A stretch of 64,000 bases of DNA from Rathayibacter sp. VKM Ac-2804 (GCF_009866655.1 NZ_CP047420.1:1798001-1862000); one strand, 5' to 3'; counted from the stretch's first letter, positions 24,962 through 34,211 are shown. Notes: generated by a model not told the origin, from the sequence alone. A program made the numbers and translations.

Positions 24962-25113
24962 GTGGGTCTCGATATGCCCCAGCGGGGCTACTCGATCAGC
25001 ATGTGTGTGCCCGGCCCGCCATGCGGGGCTCCTTTGACCAGCACGCATGTACTAGGTCCGCCGCGCAGAACCATGGTGATCGAGTAGCCCGCGGAGCGGG
25101 CGTATCGAGATCC
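24962..25113. repeat. Intergenic palindromic repeat cluster (copy 1)
   Basis: Direct unit at 24962-25003 (GTGGGTCTCGATATGCCCC, ending in CTACTCGATCAGCATG), a decayed partial unit around 25021-25050, and an inverted unit at 25072-25113 (GTGATCGAGTAGCCCGCGG to CGTATCGAGATCC). It fills the gap between holA and the convergent membrane genes. The same element recurs at 25967, 32467, 45039 and 55114. Confidence 0.8.
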
Positions 25114-25133
25114 GACCCGTCAGCACCTCGGTC

Positions 25134-25553
25134 TCAGGGGACGTAGGTCTGCCTGTTCTCCGGGTCGAAGTGGAAGACGGCTCCGCCGAAGAGCAGCTGC
25201 GCGCCGCCGAGCCCGATCACCGACGCGACGATCACCGCAGTCCCGGCGAAGACGAGCGCCGATCCCGGGTAGGCCCTGTGCGCGAGGACGAGGAGCACGA
25301 TCAGCCCGACGACGTGCGCGACGGCGACCGGTATTCCTCCGACGGCCTCCCCGAAGCCCGCCATCGTCGTCCCCGCGGCGAGGGCTTTGCCCTGCTCCGA
25401 CTGCGCCTCGGCCATCGCGAAGCCTAACCAGCACCAGGAGAAGAGCGCGGCGGGGACGCCGAGGCAGGCCATGGCCCAGAAGCCGATCCGCGCCCGGTGT
25501 CCGGAGGTCCGCGGTCGGGAGGGGGAGGCCGTGGCGTCGAGCGGTGCGGCCAC
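25134..25553 (-). CDS. Small membrane protein, unknown function
   Basis: A 139-residue protein. After a polar start (MAAPLDATASPSRPRTSGHR) come four hydrophobic segments: IGFWAMACLGVPAALFSWCW, the VAVAHVVGLIVLLVLA region, SALVFAGTAVIVASVIGLGG, and a short last one before FHFDPENRQTYVP. The start GTG 25553 lies just after the stop of the upstream gene (2 bp apart), indicating a two-gene operon; the open frame further upstream overlaps that gene and reads as Arg-rich shadow. I recognise no family. Confidence 0.7.
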   Translation of the reverse strand: MAAPLDATASPSRPRTSGHRARIGFWAMACLGVPAALFSWCWLGFAMAEAQSEQGKALAAGTTMAGFGEAVGGIPVAVAHVVGLIVLLVLAHRAYPGSALVFAGTAVIVASVIGLGGAQLLFGGAVFHFDPENRQTYVP

Positions 25554-25555
25554 CG

Positions 25556-25888
25556 TCAGCCCGCCTCGATCAGCCGGGTGAGTCGATCCGCGGCGCAGGA
25601 GATCGTCGAGACGGCGACGATCGTGAAGACGCAGGCGACGCCCCAGAACCAGGTGCGGCCGGCAGCGTGCGCGCGACGGCGGTCGAAGGCGAGCCACCAG
25701 GCTGCGACGACGGAGACGAGCGCGGCGATCACCGAGCCGAGGGCCATCCTGACCCAGTCCGCGGCTTGGGGCTCCGTCCAGGAGTTCGTGCCGACCACGA
25801 TCGCGGTCGGCACGACGATCATGCCGAGCAGTCCGAGGAGGATCGCCCTGTCCTGGCTCAGCGGCTTCGCCGTCTCCGTGCTGGTCAT
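25556..25888 (-). CDS. Small three-helix membrane protein, unknown function
   Basis: A 110-residue protein starting MTSTETAKPLSQDR with three predicted helices (AILLGLLGMIVVPTAIVVG, MALGSVIAALVSVVAAWWLA, TWFWGVACVFTIVAVSTISC). First gene of a two-gene unit with the membrane gene at 25134-25553. Start ATG 25888. I do not recognise the family and neighbours give no functional hint. Confidence 0.68.
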   Translation of the reverse strand: MTSTETAKPLSQDRAILLGLLGMIVVPTAIVVGTNSWTEPQAADWVRMALGSVIAALVSVVAAWWLAFDRRRAHAAGRTWFWGVACVFTIVAVSTISCAADRLTRLIEAG

Positions 25889-25966
25889 GATCCCCCGATC
25901 GCGCGCCGGGCAGCTCTTCGCGGGAGCCGTCCGTCACGGTGACGCTACCGGACGTCCTTGCGGTGG

Positions 25967-26110
25967 TGGGTCTCGATACGCCCCTGCGGGGCTACTCGAC
26001 CAGCGTGGGGTGTGCGGGCTCGCGTTGCGCGGCATCCGCGCGAGCTGGCGCCGGTCCTGCTGATGACGGTGGGTCTCGATACGCCCCTCCGGGGCTACTC
26101 GACCAGCATG
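25967..26110. repeat. Intergenic palindromic repeat, two direct copies (copy 2)
   Basis: Two direct units at 25967-26007 and 26069-26110, each GGTCTCGATACGCCC(C)...GGGGCTACTCGACCAGC, about 102 bp apart. Each unit is itself an imperfect palindrome (CGCCCC/GGGGC core). They occupy the 465-bp gap between a membrane gene and rpsT; the remaining 26111-26296 shows no gene I can support. Confidence 0.8.
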
Positions 26111-26296
26111 TGGTCGCGCGGGCCCGCGCTGCGCGCCGGTGGTGCCGGAGCCGCGGCCTCGCAGGCTCACCGGCGATTCGCGTGCCAGCGAATCGTCGTA
26201 GCCGGAACGCGAGACGCTCCACTCGGCGCGACCATGTGCGGAAGCCGACCGCGCGACGGACGACGAGGAACGAGAAGTCCGTCGACGGCGAGCGGG

Positions 26297-26337
26297 AACG
26301 ACGAAGGGCCCGGCCAGAGGCCGGACCCTTCGTCGTT
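26297..26337 (-). terminator. Terminator of rpsT
   Basis: 19-bp arms (AACGACGAAGGGCCCGGCC and its complement, one mismatch) with a 3-nt loop, ending 17 bp past the rpsT stop. The AACGACGAAGG arm gives the minus-strand transcript a weak U content after the stem. Confidence 0.85.
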
Positions 26338-26353
26338 GCGGCGAGACGCAGCC

Positions 26354-26614
26354 TTACAGCGCGGCGACCTGCTTCGCGATGGCCGACTTGCGGTTCGCGG
26401 CCTGGTTCTTGTGGATGACGCCCTTGCTCGAGGCCTTGTCGAGCTTCTTGGCGGCGAAGGCGAGCGCGGTGGCGGCCTTCTCGGTGTCGCCGGCGGCGAT
26501 GGCGGAGTGCACCGCGCGGACGGCGGTCTTCAGCTCGCTCTTGACCGCCTTGTTGCGGTCGTTCGCCTTCTTGTTGGTGAGGTTGCGCTTGATCTGCGAC
26601 TTGATGTTTGCCAC
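26354..26614 (-). CDS. rpsT: 30S ribosomal protein S20
   Basis: An 86-residue basic helical protein that binds 16S rRNA during small-subunit assembly. The N-terminus [20 protein letters not shown] and the conserved [19 protein letters not shown] end are diagnostic. Start GTG 26614 follows GAAGAAGGTAATAGAC. It is a single-gene unit with its own promoter about 150 bp upstream and a strong terminator. Confidence 0.97.
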   Translation of the reverse strand: MANIKSQIKRNLTNKKANDRNKAVKSELKTAVRAVHSAIAAGDTEKAATALAFAAKKLDKASSKGVIHKNQAANRKSAIAKQVAAL

Positions 26615-26766
26615 GTCTATTACCTTCTTCTCGGATGTGTGTGCAGCCGGCTACTCGACGGAGTGCCCCTTCCGGTGGCGTGGAAACGCCATCCCGGTGC
26701 GACTGGAGGTCGCCGGCTTCTGAATCACTCCACACACGCCAATGGTGGAGCGCAAGCCAACAAGGA

Positions 26767-26795
26767 ACTTTAGCGCACCCGCCGCCACCCTTCAA
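26767..26795 (-). promoter_or_regulatory. Promoter of rpsT with long structured leader
   Basis: On the minus strand TTGAAG is followed, after exactly 17 bp, by TAAAGT, a good vegetative-sigma match. Transcription from about 26760 gives a leader of about 145 nt. In the leader, GTGTGTGGAGTG (near 26725) can pair with CACTCC and CACACA further down (26640-26670), and GGCGTTTCCACGCC forms a small hairpin. S20 is autoregulated in E. coli; whether this leader does so is unknown. Confidence 0.65.
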
Positions 26796-26820
26796 CCGCG
26801 ACGCGCCTCCGTCCGTGCCC

Positions 26821-26891
26821 CCTCCCGCGAGATGCCACTTGCGCACGCGACACGCCGCGCGAGGCGTGCGCAAGTGGCATCTCGCGGGAGG
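26821..26891. repeat. 28-bp perfect inverted repeat
   Basis: The arms 26821-26848 and 26864-26891 are perfect complements around a 15-nt spacer (GACACGCCGCGCGAG). The sequence GCGAGATGCCACTTGCGCAC is in the left arm. It lies between the rpsT promoter and the divergent aminotransferase, ending 11 bp before the latter's -10. Confidence 0.85.
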
Positions 26892-26901
26892 AACCCGCCA
26901 G

Positions 26902-26907
26902 TAGCCT
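26902..26907 (+). promoter_or_regulatory. Candidate -10 hexamer for the aminotransferase gene
   Basis: TAGCCT lies 8 nt before the ATG at 26916, and no ribosome-binding site is visible; leaderless start likely. The right arm of the 28-bp inverted repeat covers the -35 zone. Confidence 0.4.
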
Positions 26908-26915
26908 GACCAGCG

Positions 26916-28088
26916 ATGCCCCGACTCGCCGATCACATCCCCGCCGTTCCGCCCTCGGGCATCCGCCGGCTGTTCGAGATCGCCCTCCGTCTGGACGGCG
27001 TGACGCTGCTCGCGGTGGGGGAGCCCGACGTCGCCGTCGCGCCGCACATCATCGAGGCGGCCCGCGCCGCCTGGGCCGCGGACGACACCGGCTACGGCCC
27101 GAACGGCGGCCTGATGGAGCTGCGGCGTGCGATCGTCGCCAAGCTCGCCCGCGACAACGGGTTCCGCGCCGACGTCGAGCAGGTCTGGGTCACGGTCGGC
27201 GCCACGCAGGCGCTGTACCAGGCGATGACGCTGACGCTCGGCCCGGGCGACGAGGTGCTCCTACCCGACCCCGGCTACACCACCTTCACGATGAACGCGC
27301 GGATGATCGGTGCCGTCCCGGTGCCCTACACGCTGCGCGCCGAGAACGGCTTCTTCCCGGATCTCGACGAGCTCGAGCGGATCGTCACCGACCGCACCCG
27401 GGCGATCATCGTGAACAGCCCCTCGAACCCGCTCGGCATCGTGCTGCCGCGGCCGATGCTCGAGCGGCTGCTCGAGTTCGCTCGTCGCCACGACCTCTGG
27501 ATCATCAGCGACGAGGTCTACGAGTGCTTCACCTACGGCCGCCCGCACGTGAGCCTCGCCGCGCTCGCACAGGAGGCCGGTCACGACGACGACCGCGTCT
27601 TCAGTGTCTTCTCGCTGTCGAAGACCTACGCGATGACCGGCGTCCGCGTCGGCTACCTCATCACTCCTCCCGGCCTGACCTCGACGATGGTCACCGTTCA
27701 GGAGGCGTCGATCAGCTGCGTCGCGACGCCCGACCAGCGCGCGGCCCTCGCGGCGCTGACCGGCCCGCAAGACGCGGTGGCCGCCGCCTCCGCGCACTAC
27801 CTCGCCAATCTTCGACTCGCGACGGCGCTGCTCGACGAGCGCGGTATCCGCTTCCGCGAGCCGGAGGGCGCCTTCTACCTCTGGATCGACGTCTCGCACG
27901 CGAGCGACGGCGACGTCGCCTCCTGGGCCGAGTCCTTCCTCCTCGAGACGCTCGTCGCGGTCGCGCCGGGCAGCGCCTTCGGCCGCACCGGCGAGGGCTG
28001 GATCCGCGTCTGCCTCGCGGCCGACCCCGCCGACCTCGAGCACGGGCTCCGCGCACTGCCGGCTCCGATCGCGGCGGCGAGCGCATGA
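26916..28088 (+). CDS. Class I/II pyridoxal-phosphate aminotransferase
   Basis: The 390-residue fold-type I aminotransferase transfers an amino group between an amino acid and a 2-oxo acid. Visible: LLAVGEPDVAVAPHIIEAAR, GYGPNGGLMELRRAI, VGATQALYQAMTLTLGPGDE, IIVNSPSNPLGIVLP (substrate/PLP Asn), ISDEVYECFTYG (PLP Asp/Tyr) and SLSKTYAMTGVRVGYLI with the Schiff-base Lys. It resembles aspartate aminotransferase-like enzymes; the amino acid used cannot be read. It overlaps the GNAT gene by 4 bp, so the two are coupled. Confidence 0.9.
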   Translation: MPRLADHIPAVPPSGIRRLFEIALRLDGVTLLAVGEPDVAVAPHIIEAARAAWAADDTGYGPNGGLMELRRAIVAKLARDNGFRADVEQVWVTVGATQALYQAMTLTLGPGDEVLLPDPGYTTFTMNARMIGAVPVPYTLRAENGFFPDLDELERIVTDRTRAIIVNSPSNPLGIVLPRPMLERLLEFARRHDLWIISDEVYECFTYGRPHVSLAALAQEAGHDDDRVFSVFSLSKTYAMTGVRVGYLITPPGLTSTMVTVQEASISCVATPDQRAALAALTGPQDAVAAASAHYLANLRLATALLDERGIRFREPEGAFYLWIDVSHASDGDVASWAESFLLETLVAVAPGSAFGRTGEGWIRVCLAADPADLEHGLRALPAPIAAASA

Positions 28089-28573
28089 GCGCCGACGACG
28101 TCCTGGTCCGCCGGGTGCGCCCCGACGAGTACGCCGAGGTCTCCCGCCTGCGCGTCGCCGCCTACGCGCACGACTACGAGCTGGGGGAGGAGTACGCGGC
28201 GGACGTCGCCGACGTCGCCCGGCACGACCGCGAGGGCGAGGTCTGGGTCGCCGAGGAGGCCGGCGCGATCCTCGCGACCGTCACCACCGCGGCTCCCGGC
28301 GCCAACCTCTACTCCCTCGGCCGCCCGGGTGAGCTCGACTGGCGACTGCTCGCCGTCGCCCCGGAGGCGCGCGGCCGCGGTCTGGGCCGCCTGCTCACCG
28401 AGTTCGTGGTGATGCTCGCGGTCGAGCGCGGCGTCGACCGCATCGTGATGAACAGCGGCACGGACATGCTCGCCGCGCACGCCCTCTACGAGAGCATGGG
28501 GTTCGTCCGGCTCCCCGAGCGCGAGAACCCGCCCGGGATCGAGCCCACGCGCACCTACGGACTCGACCTCTAG
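28085..28573 (+). CDS. GNAT family N-acetyltransferase
   Basis: The 162-residue protein has a single GNAT domain. The acetyl-CoA pyrophosphate loop is WRLLAVAPEARGRGLGRLLT (R/Q-x-x-G-x-G/A pattern) near residue 85, followed by VERGVDRIVMNSGTDM and ALYESMGFVRLPER, the typical end. Start ATG 28085 overlaps the aminotransferase stop (ATGA). Substrate unknown; the coupling suggests an amino acid or derivative. Confidence 0.88.
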   Translation: MSADDVLVRRVRPDEYAEVSRLRVAAYAHDYELGEEYAADVADVARHDREGEVWVAEEAGAILATVTTAAPGANLYSLGRPGELDWRLLAVAPEARGRGLGRLLTEFVVMLAVERGVDRIVMNSGTDMLAAHALYESMGFVRLPERENPPGIEPTRTYGLDL

Positions 28574-28722
28574 GCACGATCGCCCGCAGAACATCAGCGG
28601 AGAGGCGCTTCTATCGCTGATCGGCGATGAGACCCCTCCACAGCTGATGCTCTGCACCGCATCCGGCCGGTCCCGGCCCCTCGCCCGCCGTCGCACCCCG
28701 GCCGTGGGACACTGGACGCACG

Positions 28723-30573
28723 ATGTCTCCACGTGCACACCTCGGGCTCGAGCCCGCCGCGACCGATCCGGCGTCCATCCGCAACTTCTGCATCATCGCC
28801 CACATCGATCACGGCAAGTCCACCCTCGCCGATCGCATGCTCGGCATCACGGGCGTGGTCGAGGACCGCGCGATGCGCGCGCAGTACCTCGATCGGATGG
28901 ACATCGAGCGCGAGCGCGGCATCACGATCAAGTCCCAGGCCGTCCGGATGCCGTGGGAGCGCGACGGGCAGACGTTCGCGCTCAACATGATCGACACCCC
29001 CGGCCACGTCGACTTCTCCTACGAGGTCAGCCGCTCGCTCGCCGCCTGCGAGGGCGCGATCCTCCTTGTCGACGCCGCGCAGGGCATCGAGGCGCAGACA
29101 CTCGCCAACCTCTACCTCGCGCTCGAGAACGACCTGGCGATCATCCCGGTCCTCAACAAGATCGACCTGCCCGCGGCCGATCCGGAGAAGTACGCGGCCG
29201 AGCTCGCGAGCCTCATCGGCGGCGACCCGGCCGACGTCCTCCGCGTCTCCGGCAAGACCGGCGTCGGCGTCGAGGCGCTGCTCGACCGCGTCACCGAGCT
29301 GGTGCCCGCGCCGGTCGGCGACAAGAACGCCCCGGCCCGCGCGATGATCTTCGACTCGGTCTACGACTCCTACCGCGGCGTCGTCACCTACGTCCGGATG
29401 ATCGACGGCCAGCTCTCGCCGCGCGAGAAGATCCAGATGATGTCGACGCGCGCGACGCACGAGATCCTCGAGATCGGCGTCTCCAGCCCCGAGCCCGTCT
29501 CCACCAAGGGCCTCGGCGTCGGCGAGGTCGGCTACCTGATCACCGGCGTGAAGGACGTGCGCCAGTCGAAGGTCGGCGACACCGTCACCACGGCGTCCAA
29601 GCCCGCCACCGAGGCGCTGCCCGGCTACACCGAGCCGCTGCCGATGGTGTTCTCCGGCCTCTACCCGATCGACGGCAGCGACTACCCGGATCTCCGCGAG
29701 GCGCTGGACAAGCTCAAGCTCTCCGACGCGGCGCTCGTCTACGAGCCCGAGACCTCGGTCGCGCTCGGCTTCGGCTTCCGCTGCGGCTTCCTGGGCCTCC
29801 TGCACCTCGAGATCGTCACCGAGCGGCTGGACCGAGAGTTCGGCCTCGACCTGATCACCACGGCGCCGTCCGTCATCTACGAGGTGACCACCGACGACAA
29901 GAGCACCGTCACGGTCACCAACCCGAGCGAGTTCCCGGTCGGCAAGATCGCCAGCGTGACCGAGCCGATTGTGCGCGCCGCGATCCTCGCGCCGAAGGAC
30001 TACGTCGGCACGATCATGGAGCTCTGCCAGAGCCGCCGCGGCACGCTGATCGGCATGGAGTACCTCGGCGAGGACCGCGTCGAGATCCGCTACCACATGC
30101 CCCTCGGCGAGATCGTCTTCGACTTCTTCGACAACCTGAAGTCGAAGACGGCCGGCTACGCCTCGCTCGACTACGAGCCCGCCGGCGACCAGGAGGCCGA
30201 CCTGGTGAAGGTCGACATCCTGCTGCAGGGCGAGCAGGTCGACGCGTTCAGCGCCATCGTCCACCGCGATAAGGCCTACGCCTACGGCGTGCTGATGACG
30301 GGGCGGCTGCGCAAGCTGATCCCGCGCCAGCAGTTCGAGGTGCCCATCCAGGCCGCGATCGGCGCCCGCATCATCGCGCGCGAGTCGATCAGCGCGATGC
30401 GGAAGGACGTCCTCGCCAAGTGCTATGGCGGTGACATCACCCGCAAGCGCAAACTGCTCGAGAAGCAGAAGGAGGGCAAGAAGCGCATGAAGATGGTCGG
30501 CCGCGTCGAGGTCCCGCAGGAGGCGTTCATCGCCGCCCTGAGTGGTGACGTCGAGACGAAGGACAAGAAGTGA
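28723..30573 (+). CDS. lepA: Elongation factor 4 (LepA)
   Basis: Ribosome-associated GTPase. The 616-residue protein has the GTPase motifs [19 protein letters not shown] (G1), [14 protein letters not shown] (switch I), [16 protein letters not shown] (G3) and [13 protein letters not shown] (G4). EF-G-like domains follow, with the LepA-specific end [24 protein letters not shown] segment ([19 protein letters not shown] here). Start ATG 28723. A weak hairpin (ATCAGCG/CGCTGAT, 28593-28621) lies upstream and may end the preceding transcript. It overlaps the next gene by 4 bp. Confidence 0.97.
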   Translation: MSPRAHLGLEPAATDPASIRNFCIIAHIDHGKSTLADRMLGITGVVEDRAMRAQYLDRMDIERERGITIKSQAVRMPWERDGQTFALNMIDTPGHVDFSYEVSRSLAACEGAILLVDAAQGIEAQTLANLYLALENDLAIIPVLNKIDLPAADPEKYAAELASLIGGDPADVLRVSGKTGVGVEALLDRVTELVPAPVGDKNAPARAMIFDSVYDSYRGVVTYVRMIDGQLSPREKIQMMSTRATHEILEIGVSSPEPVSTKGLGVGEVGYLITGVKDVRQSKVGDTVTTASKPATEALPGYTEPLPMVFSGLYPIDGSDYPDLREALDKLKLSDAALVYEPETSVALGFGFRCGFLGLLHLEIVTERLDREFGLDLITTAPSVIYEVTTDDKSTVTVTNPSEFPVGKIASVTEPIVRAAILAPKDYVGTIMELCQSRRGTLIGMEYLGEDRVEIRYHMPLGEIVFDFFDNLKSKTAGYASLDYEPAGDQEADLVKVDILLQGEQVDAFSAIVHRDKAYAYGVLMTGRLRKLIPRQQFEVPIQAAIGARIIARESISAMRKDVLAKCYGGDITRKRKLLEKQKEGKKRMKMVGRVEVPQEAFIAALSGDVETKDKK

Positions 30574-31223
30574 GCGTCCGGCGCTCGAGCTTCGAGGGGC
30601 AGCCGCAGGTCACCTACGCGGCGGTCGGCGGCACGCTCGCGCCGGACCTGCTCGAGTACCCGCCGGACGGCTTCACCGCCGAGCGGTTCGAGGCGCGCCT
30701 GGGCTCGGGCGCCGAGCGCTTCGCGATCACGACCGCGTCGCTGATGACGTGGGGCGTGCAGCGCGGCAGCGGCATCGCCGTCACCGACATCACCGCCGGC
30801 AGCGGGGTGCAGTACACGGGTGTCAACTTCGACTCCGCCGGCACGCCGATCGACCTCGCCAGCCGCCCGACCGAGGAGCAGTTCTCGGCCGACGGCACGC
30901 CCTACATCACCGCCGGCGTCACCGCCGTGCTCAAGATCACCCTGCTCGGCCGGACGGTCGACGCTCCCGTGCGCGTCGTCTACGTCGTGGACGAGCCCGA
31001 CCAGGTCGGCTTCGCCTACGGCACCCTCGAGGGCCACCCGGAGAGCGGCGAGGAGTCCTTCGTGGTCGAGAAGCGCGCCGACGACTCGGTCTGGCTCGTC
31101 ATCCGCGTCTTCTCACGGCCCTCCACCGCCCTCTACCGCCTCGGCACCCCCGTCCTCCGCGCCGTGCAGAAGCGGCAGGTCAAGAAGTACCTGCGCGCGC
31201 TGCTGCCGGCGCGCGTCAGCTGA
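30570..31223 (+). CDS. DUF1990 family protein
   Basis: The 217-residue protein matches the DUF1990 family of unknown function. Visible: [20 protein letters not shown] near the start, the [17 protein letters not shown] core, [20 protein letters not shown], and the closing [20 protein letters not shown] and [20 protein letters not shown]. There is no signal peptide or clear membrane helix. GTG start overlaps lepA (GTGA), and hemW begins 2 bp after its stop, so lepA-DUF1990-hemW is one operon. Confidence 0.85.
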   Translation: MSVRRSSFEGQPQVTYAAVGGTLAPDLLEYPPDGFTAERFEARLGSGAERFAITTASLMTWGVQRGSGIAVTDITAGSGVQYTGVNFDSAGTPIDLASRPTEEQFSADGTPYITAGVTAVLKITLLGRTVDAPVRVVYVVDEPDQVGFAYGTLEGHPESGEESFVVEKRADDSVWLVIRVFSRPSTALYRLGTPVLRAVQKRQVKKYLRALLPARVS

Positions 31224-31224
31224 C

Positions 31225-32451
31225 GTGGGCAGCGCCCTCCCGCTCGCCGACCCGGCTCCGCTCGACGGACTCCTGCCGGCCTCCGTCGCCGACGGAGTGC
31301 TGAACCGCGACCTCGGGCTGTACGTGCACGTCCCGTTCTGCCGGGTGCGCTGCGGCTACTGCGACTTCAACACCTACACGGCGACGGAGCTGCGCGGCGC
31401 GAAGCAGCAGGACTACGCGGACGAGGCGATCGTCGAGATGGCCCTCGGCGAGGGCGTGCTCGCGGCGGCGGGTCTGCCGCGGCGTCCGGCGGCGACGGTG
31501 TTCTTCGGCGGCGGCACTCCGACGCTGCTGCCGGCCCGCGACCTCGTGCGGATGCTCGACGGGCTCCGCCGGCACTTCGGCATCGCCGACGGTGCCGAGA
31601 TCACCACGGAGGCGAATCCCGACTCGGTCGACGCCGCCTATCTCCGCGAGCTGGCCGAGGCCGGCTTCACCCGGGTCAGCTTCGGGATGCAGTCGGCCGT
31701 GCCGCACGTTCTCGCGACGCTCGAGCGCACCCACGACCCGGAGCGCGTGCCGCTCGTGGTCGAGTGGGCGCGCGAGGCGGGACTGCAGGTCAGCCTCGAC
31801 CTGATCTACGGGACGCCGGGGGAGTCGCTGGCCGACTGGGAGCGCTCGCTCGACTCGGCGCTGGCGAACCGGCCCGACCACCTCTCGGCGTACGCGCTGA
31901 TCGTGGAGGACGGGACGAAGCTCGCGCGGCAGATCCGCCGGGGCGAGGTGGCGACTCCGGACGACGACCTGACCGCGGACATGTACGAGCTGGCGGATGC
32001 TCGGCTCGCCGCGGCCGGCTACTCCTGGTACGAGGTCAGCAACTGGGCCCGCGACGACGCGCACCGGTCGCGGCACAACCTGTCCTACTGGCTCGGGCAC
32101 GACTGGTGGGGCGTGGGGCCCGGCGCCCACAGCCACGTCGGCGGGGTGCGCTGGTGGAACGTGAAGCACCCGGCGGCCTACGCCGAGCGACTGCACTCCG
32201 GATCGTCGCCGGCTGCGGGGCGGGAGACCCTCGACGACGCGACCCGCCGGGTGGAGGACGTGCTGCTGCGCTCCCGGCTGGCCGACGGGCTGCCGATCGA
32301 CGCGATCGACCCGGAGCGGCGCCGCGAGGTGGCGGGGCTCATTGCAGACGGACTCGTCGACGGACGGGCGGCCCTCGGCGGCCGCATCGTGCTGACCCTG
32401 CACGGCCGGCTGCTGGCCGACGCGGTCGTCCGCCGGCTGACGGACGGCTGA
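31225..32451 (+). CDS. hemW: Haem chaperone HemW, HemN-like radical SAM protein
   Basis: The 408-residue radical SAM protein shows YVHVPFCRVRCGYCDFNTY with the CxxxCxxC 4Fe-4S site near residue 40, TVFFGGGTPTLLPARDLVRM, and FGMQSAVPHVLATLERTHDP, then the HemN C-terminal domain. It is named a coproporphyrinogen III oxidase in older annotation, but this subgroup (HemW) delivers haem rather than oxidising the porphyrin. The GTG start at 31225 comes just after the DUF1990 stop. lepA-hemW adjacency is common in Gram-positives. Confidence 0.93.
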   Translation: MGSALPLADPAPLDGLLPASVADGVLNRDLGLYVHVPFCRVRCGYCDFNTYTATELRGAKQQDYADEAIVEMALGEGVLAAAGLPRRPAATVFFGGGTPTLLPARDLVRMLDGLRRHFGIADGAEITTEANPDSVDAAYLRELAEAGFTRVSFGMQSAVPHVLATLERTHDPERVPLVVEWAREAGLQVSLDLIYGTPGESLADWERSLDSALANRPDHLSAYALIVEDGTKLARQIRRGEVATPDDDLTADMYELADARLAAAGYSWYEVSNWARDDAHRSRHNLSYWLGHDWWGVGPGAHSHVGGVRWWNVKHPAAYAERLHSGSSPAAGRETLDDATRRVEDVLLRSRLADGLPIDAIDPERRREVAGLIADGLVDGRAALGGRIVLTLHGRLLADAVVRRLTDG

Positions 32452-32466
32452 GCCGCCCCGCCCCGT

Positions 32467-32563
32467 GCTGATCGAGTAGCCCTCGGAGCGGGCGCATCGA
32501 GATCCACCGTCCGACGTGCGTGGGTCTCGATACGTCGCCTGCGGCGGCTCCTCGACCAGCATG
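32467..32563. repeat. Intergenic palindromic repeat, inverted pair (copy 3)
   Basis: An inverted unit at 32467-32505 (GCTGATCGAGTAGCCCTCGG to GCATCGAGATCC) and a direct unit at 32520-32563 (GTGGGTCTCGATACGTCG to CTCGACCAGCATGGG), together a long imperfect palindrome between the convergent hemW and DUF4870 genes. It may act as a bidirectional terminator. Confidence 0.8.
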
Positions 32564-32584
32564 GGCGCGGCCGCCGGCGGCGTC

Positions 32585-32959
32585 CTACTTGAAGAAGGGG
32601 ATGCTCAGCGGGTACGTGTAGTACTCGCCGGTGCTGGCCCGCACGGACGCGATGATCGCGAAGACGATGACGAGGATCGGCACGACGAGGAAGACGATGA
32701 AGCCGACGAGCACGAAGCTCAGGATCGTCCCGGCCACGTAGGCGATCAGCGTGGTCAGGTGGAAGTTCAGCGCCGTCTTCGCGTGCGCCTCGAGGAAGGG
32801 CCCGCGGCCCTTGAAGACGAGGTAGACGATCAGCGACGGGATGAAGCTGAAGAAGATGCCCGTGACGTGGGTGACGATGGCCCAGGTCTTCTCGTCGGCC
32901 GGATTCAGCGGCGGCGCGGGCGTCGAGTAGGCGGGCGGCGGGGGCGGGGTGGCCGACAT
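32585..32959 (-). CDS. DUF4870 (Tic20-like) membrane protein
   Basis: The 124-residue protein starts MSATPPPPPAYSTPAPPLNP, a proline-rich cytosolic tail, then the DUF4870 core: WAIVTHVTGIFFSFIPSLIV, the YLVFKGRGPFLEAHAKTALN loop, FHLTTLIAYVAGTILSFVLV and a last hydrophobic stretch. Start ATG 32959 is chosen over ATG 32980 because GGAG precedes it at good spacing. Function unknown. It is divergent from hrcA. Confidence 0.85.
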   Translation of the reverse strand: MSATPPPPPAYSTPAPPLNPADEKTWAIVTHVTGIFFSFIPSLIVYLVFKGRGPFLEAHAKTALNFHLTTLIAYVAGTILSFVLVGFIVFLVVPILVIVFAIIASVRASTGEYYTYPLSIPFFK

Positions 32960-33089
32960 GGTGATCTCCGTCTCAGGCATCGGCGCGTCGGGCGACCCCG
33001 GGCGCTCGGCGTCCATCGTGGCAGAGAGGCGGCCGCTCCGGTGCGGATCCTGGGCGAGACCCGCCCTCCTCCGTTCTGCGCGGTTATGA

Positions 33090-33116
33090 TTGGCACTCAA
33101 TCTCGCGGAGTGCCAA
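33090..33116 (+). promoter_or_regulatory. CIRCE operator of hrcA-dnaJ
   Basis: TTGGCACTC-N9-GAGTGCCAA, a perfect inverted repeat matching the CIRCE consensus TTAGCACTC-N9-GAGTGCTAA with one symmetric change per arm. A -10-like TATGAT (33085-33090) abuts it. HrcA, encoded 72 bp downstream, is the known CIRCE repressor, so autoregulation is expected. Confidence 0.93.
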
Positions 33117-33188
33117 GCTCCGCGCGGCGCCACGGCGCCGAGGTGGTCGTGCCGCGAGGCACCCGGAGTCCGGCGGGAGGTCGGTCGT

Positions 33189-34211
33189 ATGGTGACGGAG
33201 CGCGGTCTCCAGGTCCTGCGCGTGATCGTGCAGGACTACGTCGCGAACCGCGAGCCGGTGGGCTCCAAGTCGATCGTCGAGCGCCATGCGTTCGGCGTCT
33301 CCGCGGCGACCATCCGCAACGAGATGGCGCAGCTGGAGGAGGAGGAGCTGATCGCGGCCCCGCACACCTCCTCCGGCCGCGTCCCCACCGACAAGGGCTA
33401 CCGCCTCTTCGTCGACCAGCTGACCGATCTGCGCCCGCTGACCGCGGCCCAGCGGCAGGCGATCGAGACCTTCCTCGGCCAGAGCCCGGACCTCGACGAG
33501 GTGCTCGTACGGACGGTGCGGCTGCTCTCGCAGCTCACCAACAGCGTCGCGCTCGTGCAGTACCCCTCCTTCGGCGCGGCGCGCATCCGGCACGTCGAGC
33601 TGGTCGCCCTCGCCCCGCGCCGGCTGCTCTCGGTGCTGATCACCGACACCGGCCGCGTCGACCAGCGCGTGCTCGAGACGCCCGAGGACGTGGACGAGCT
33701 GCTGCTCGGCGAGATCCGGGCGAAGCTCAACACCGCCGTCCTCGGTCTGGGCCTCGCCGCCGCGGCGGAGACGCTGCAGAGCGCGACCGAGCAGTTCAGC
33801 CCCGAGCGCCGCGCCGTCGTCGACCCGGTCGTGCAGACCCTGCTCGAGCAGGTCGGCGCGAACCGGCAGGACCGCCTGGTGATGGCGGGTGCCGCGAACC
33901 TGGTGCGCACCGAGGAGGACTTCTCCGGCAGCATCTACCCGGTGCTCGAGGCGATCGAGGAGCAGGTGGAGCTGCTGCGCCTCTTCGCCGAGATGACGCC
34001 GGACCCGCGCGGCATCTCGGTCCGCATCGGCCGCGAGAACGCGCCGTTCGGCCTCCAGGAGACCTCCGTCCTCACCAGCGGCTACAACACGGCCGGCGGC
34101 CAGGTCTCGCGCCTGGGGGTCCTCGGACCGATCAGGATGGACTACTCCGGCAACATCGCGGCGGTCCGCGCCGTCGCCCGCTACCTCTCCCGCCTCCTCG
34201 GCGAGGAATGA
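33189..34211 (+). CDS. hrcA: Heat-inducible transcription repressor HrcA
   Basis: Represses heat-shock genes by binding CIRCE; its activity depends on GroEL in studied bacteria. The 340-residue protein has an N-terminal winged helix ([20 protein letters not shown], then GSKSIVERH and [19 protein letters not shown]), a dimerisation domain, and the C-terminal end [20 protein letters not shown] with [20 protein letters not shown]. Start ATG 33189 follows GGGAGG; the open frame back to 33090 crosses the CIRCE element and is not coding. dnaJ follows 88 bp later. Confidence 0.96.
   Translation: MVTERGLQVLRVIVQDYVANREPVGSKSIVERHAFGVSAATIRNEMAQLEEEELIAAPHTSSGRVPTDKGYRLFVDQLTDLRPLTAAQRQAIETFLGQSPDLDEVLVRTVRLLSQLTNSVALVQYPSFGAARIRHVELVALAPRRLLSVLITDTGRVDQRVLETPEDVDELLLGEIRAKLNTAVLGLGLAAAAETLQSATEQFSPERRAVVDPVVQTLLEQVGANRQDRLVMAGAANLVRTEEDFSGSIYPVLEAIEEQVELLRLFAEMTPDPRGISVRIGRENAPFGLQETSVLTSGYNTAGGQVSRLGVLGPIRMDYSGNIAAVRAVARYLSRLLGEE

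Noticed and set aside
25992-27047. Minus-strand ORF of about 350 codons across rpsT
   Set aside because: It runs in another frame through repeat elements, rpsT, its promoter and the 28-bp inverted repeat, with no recognisable domain.
33090-33188. Longer HrcA starting at 33090
   Set aside because: The extension is encoded by the CIRCE element and lacks homology; ATG 33189 has a GGGAGG site.
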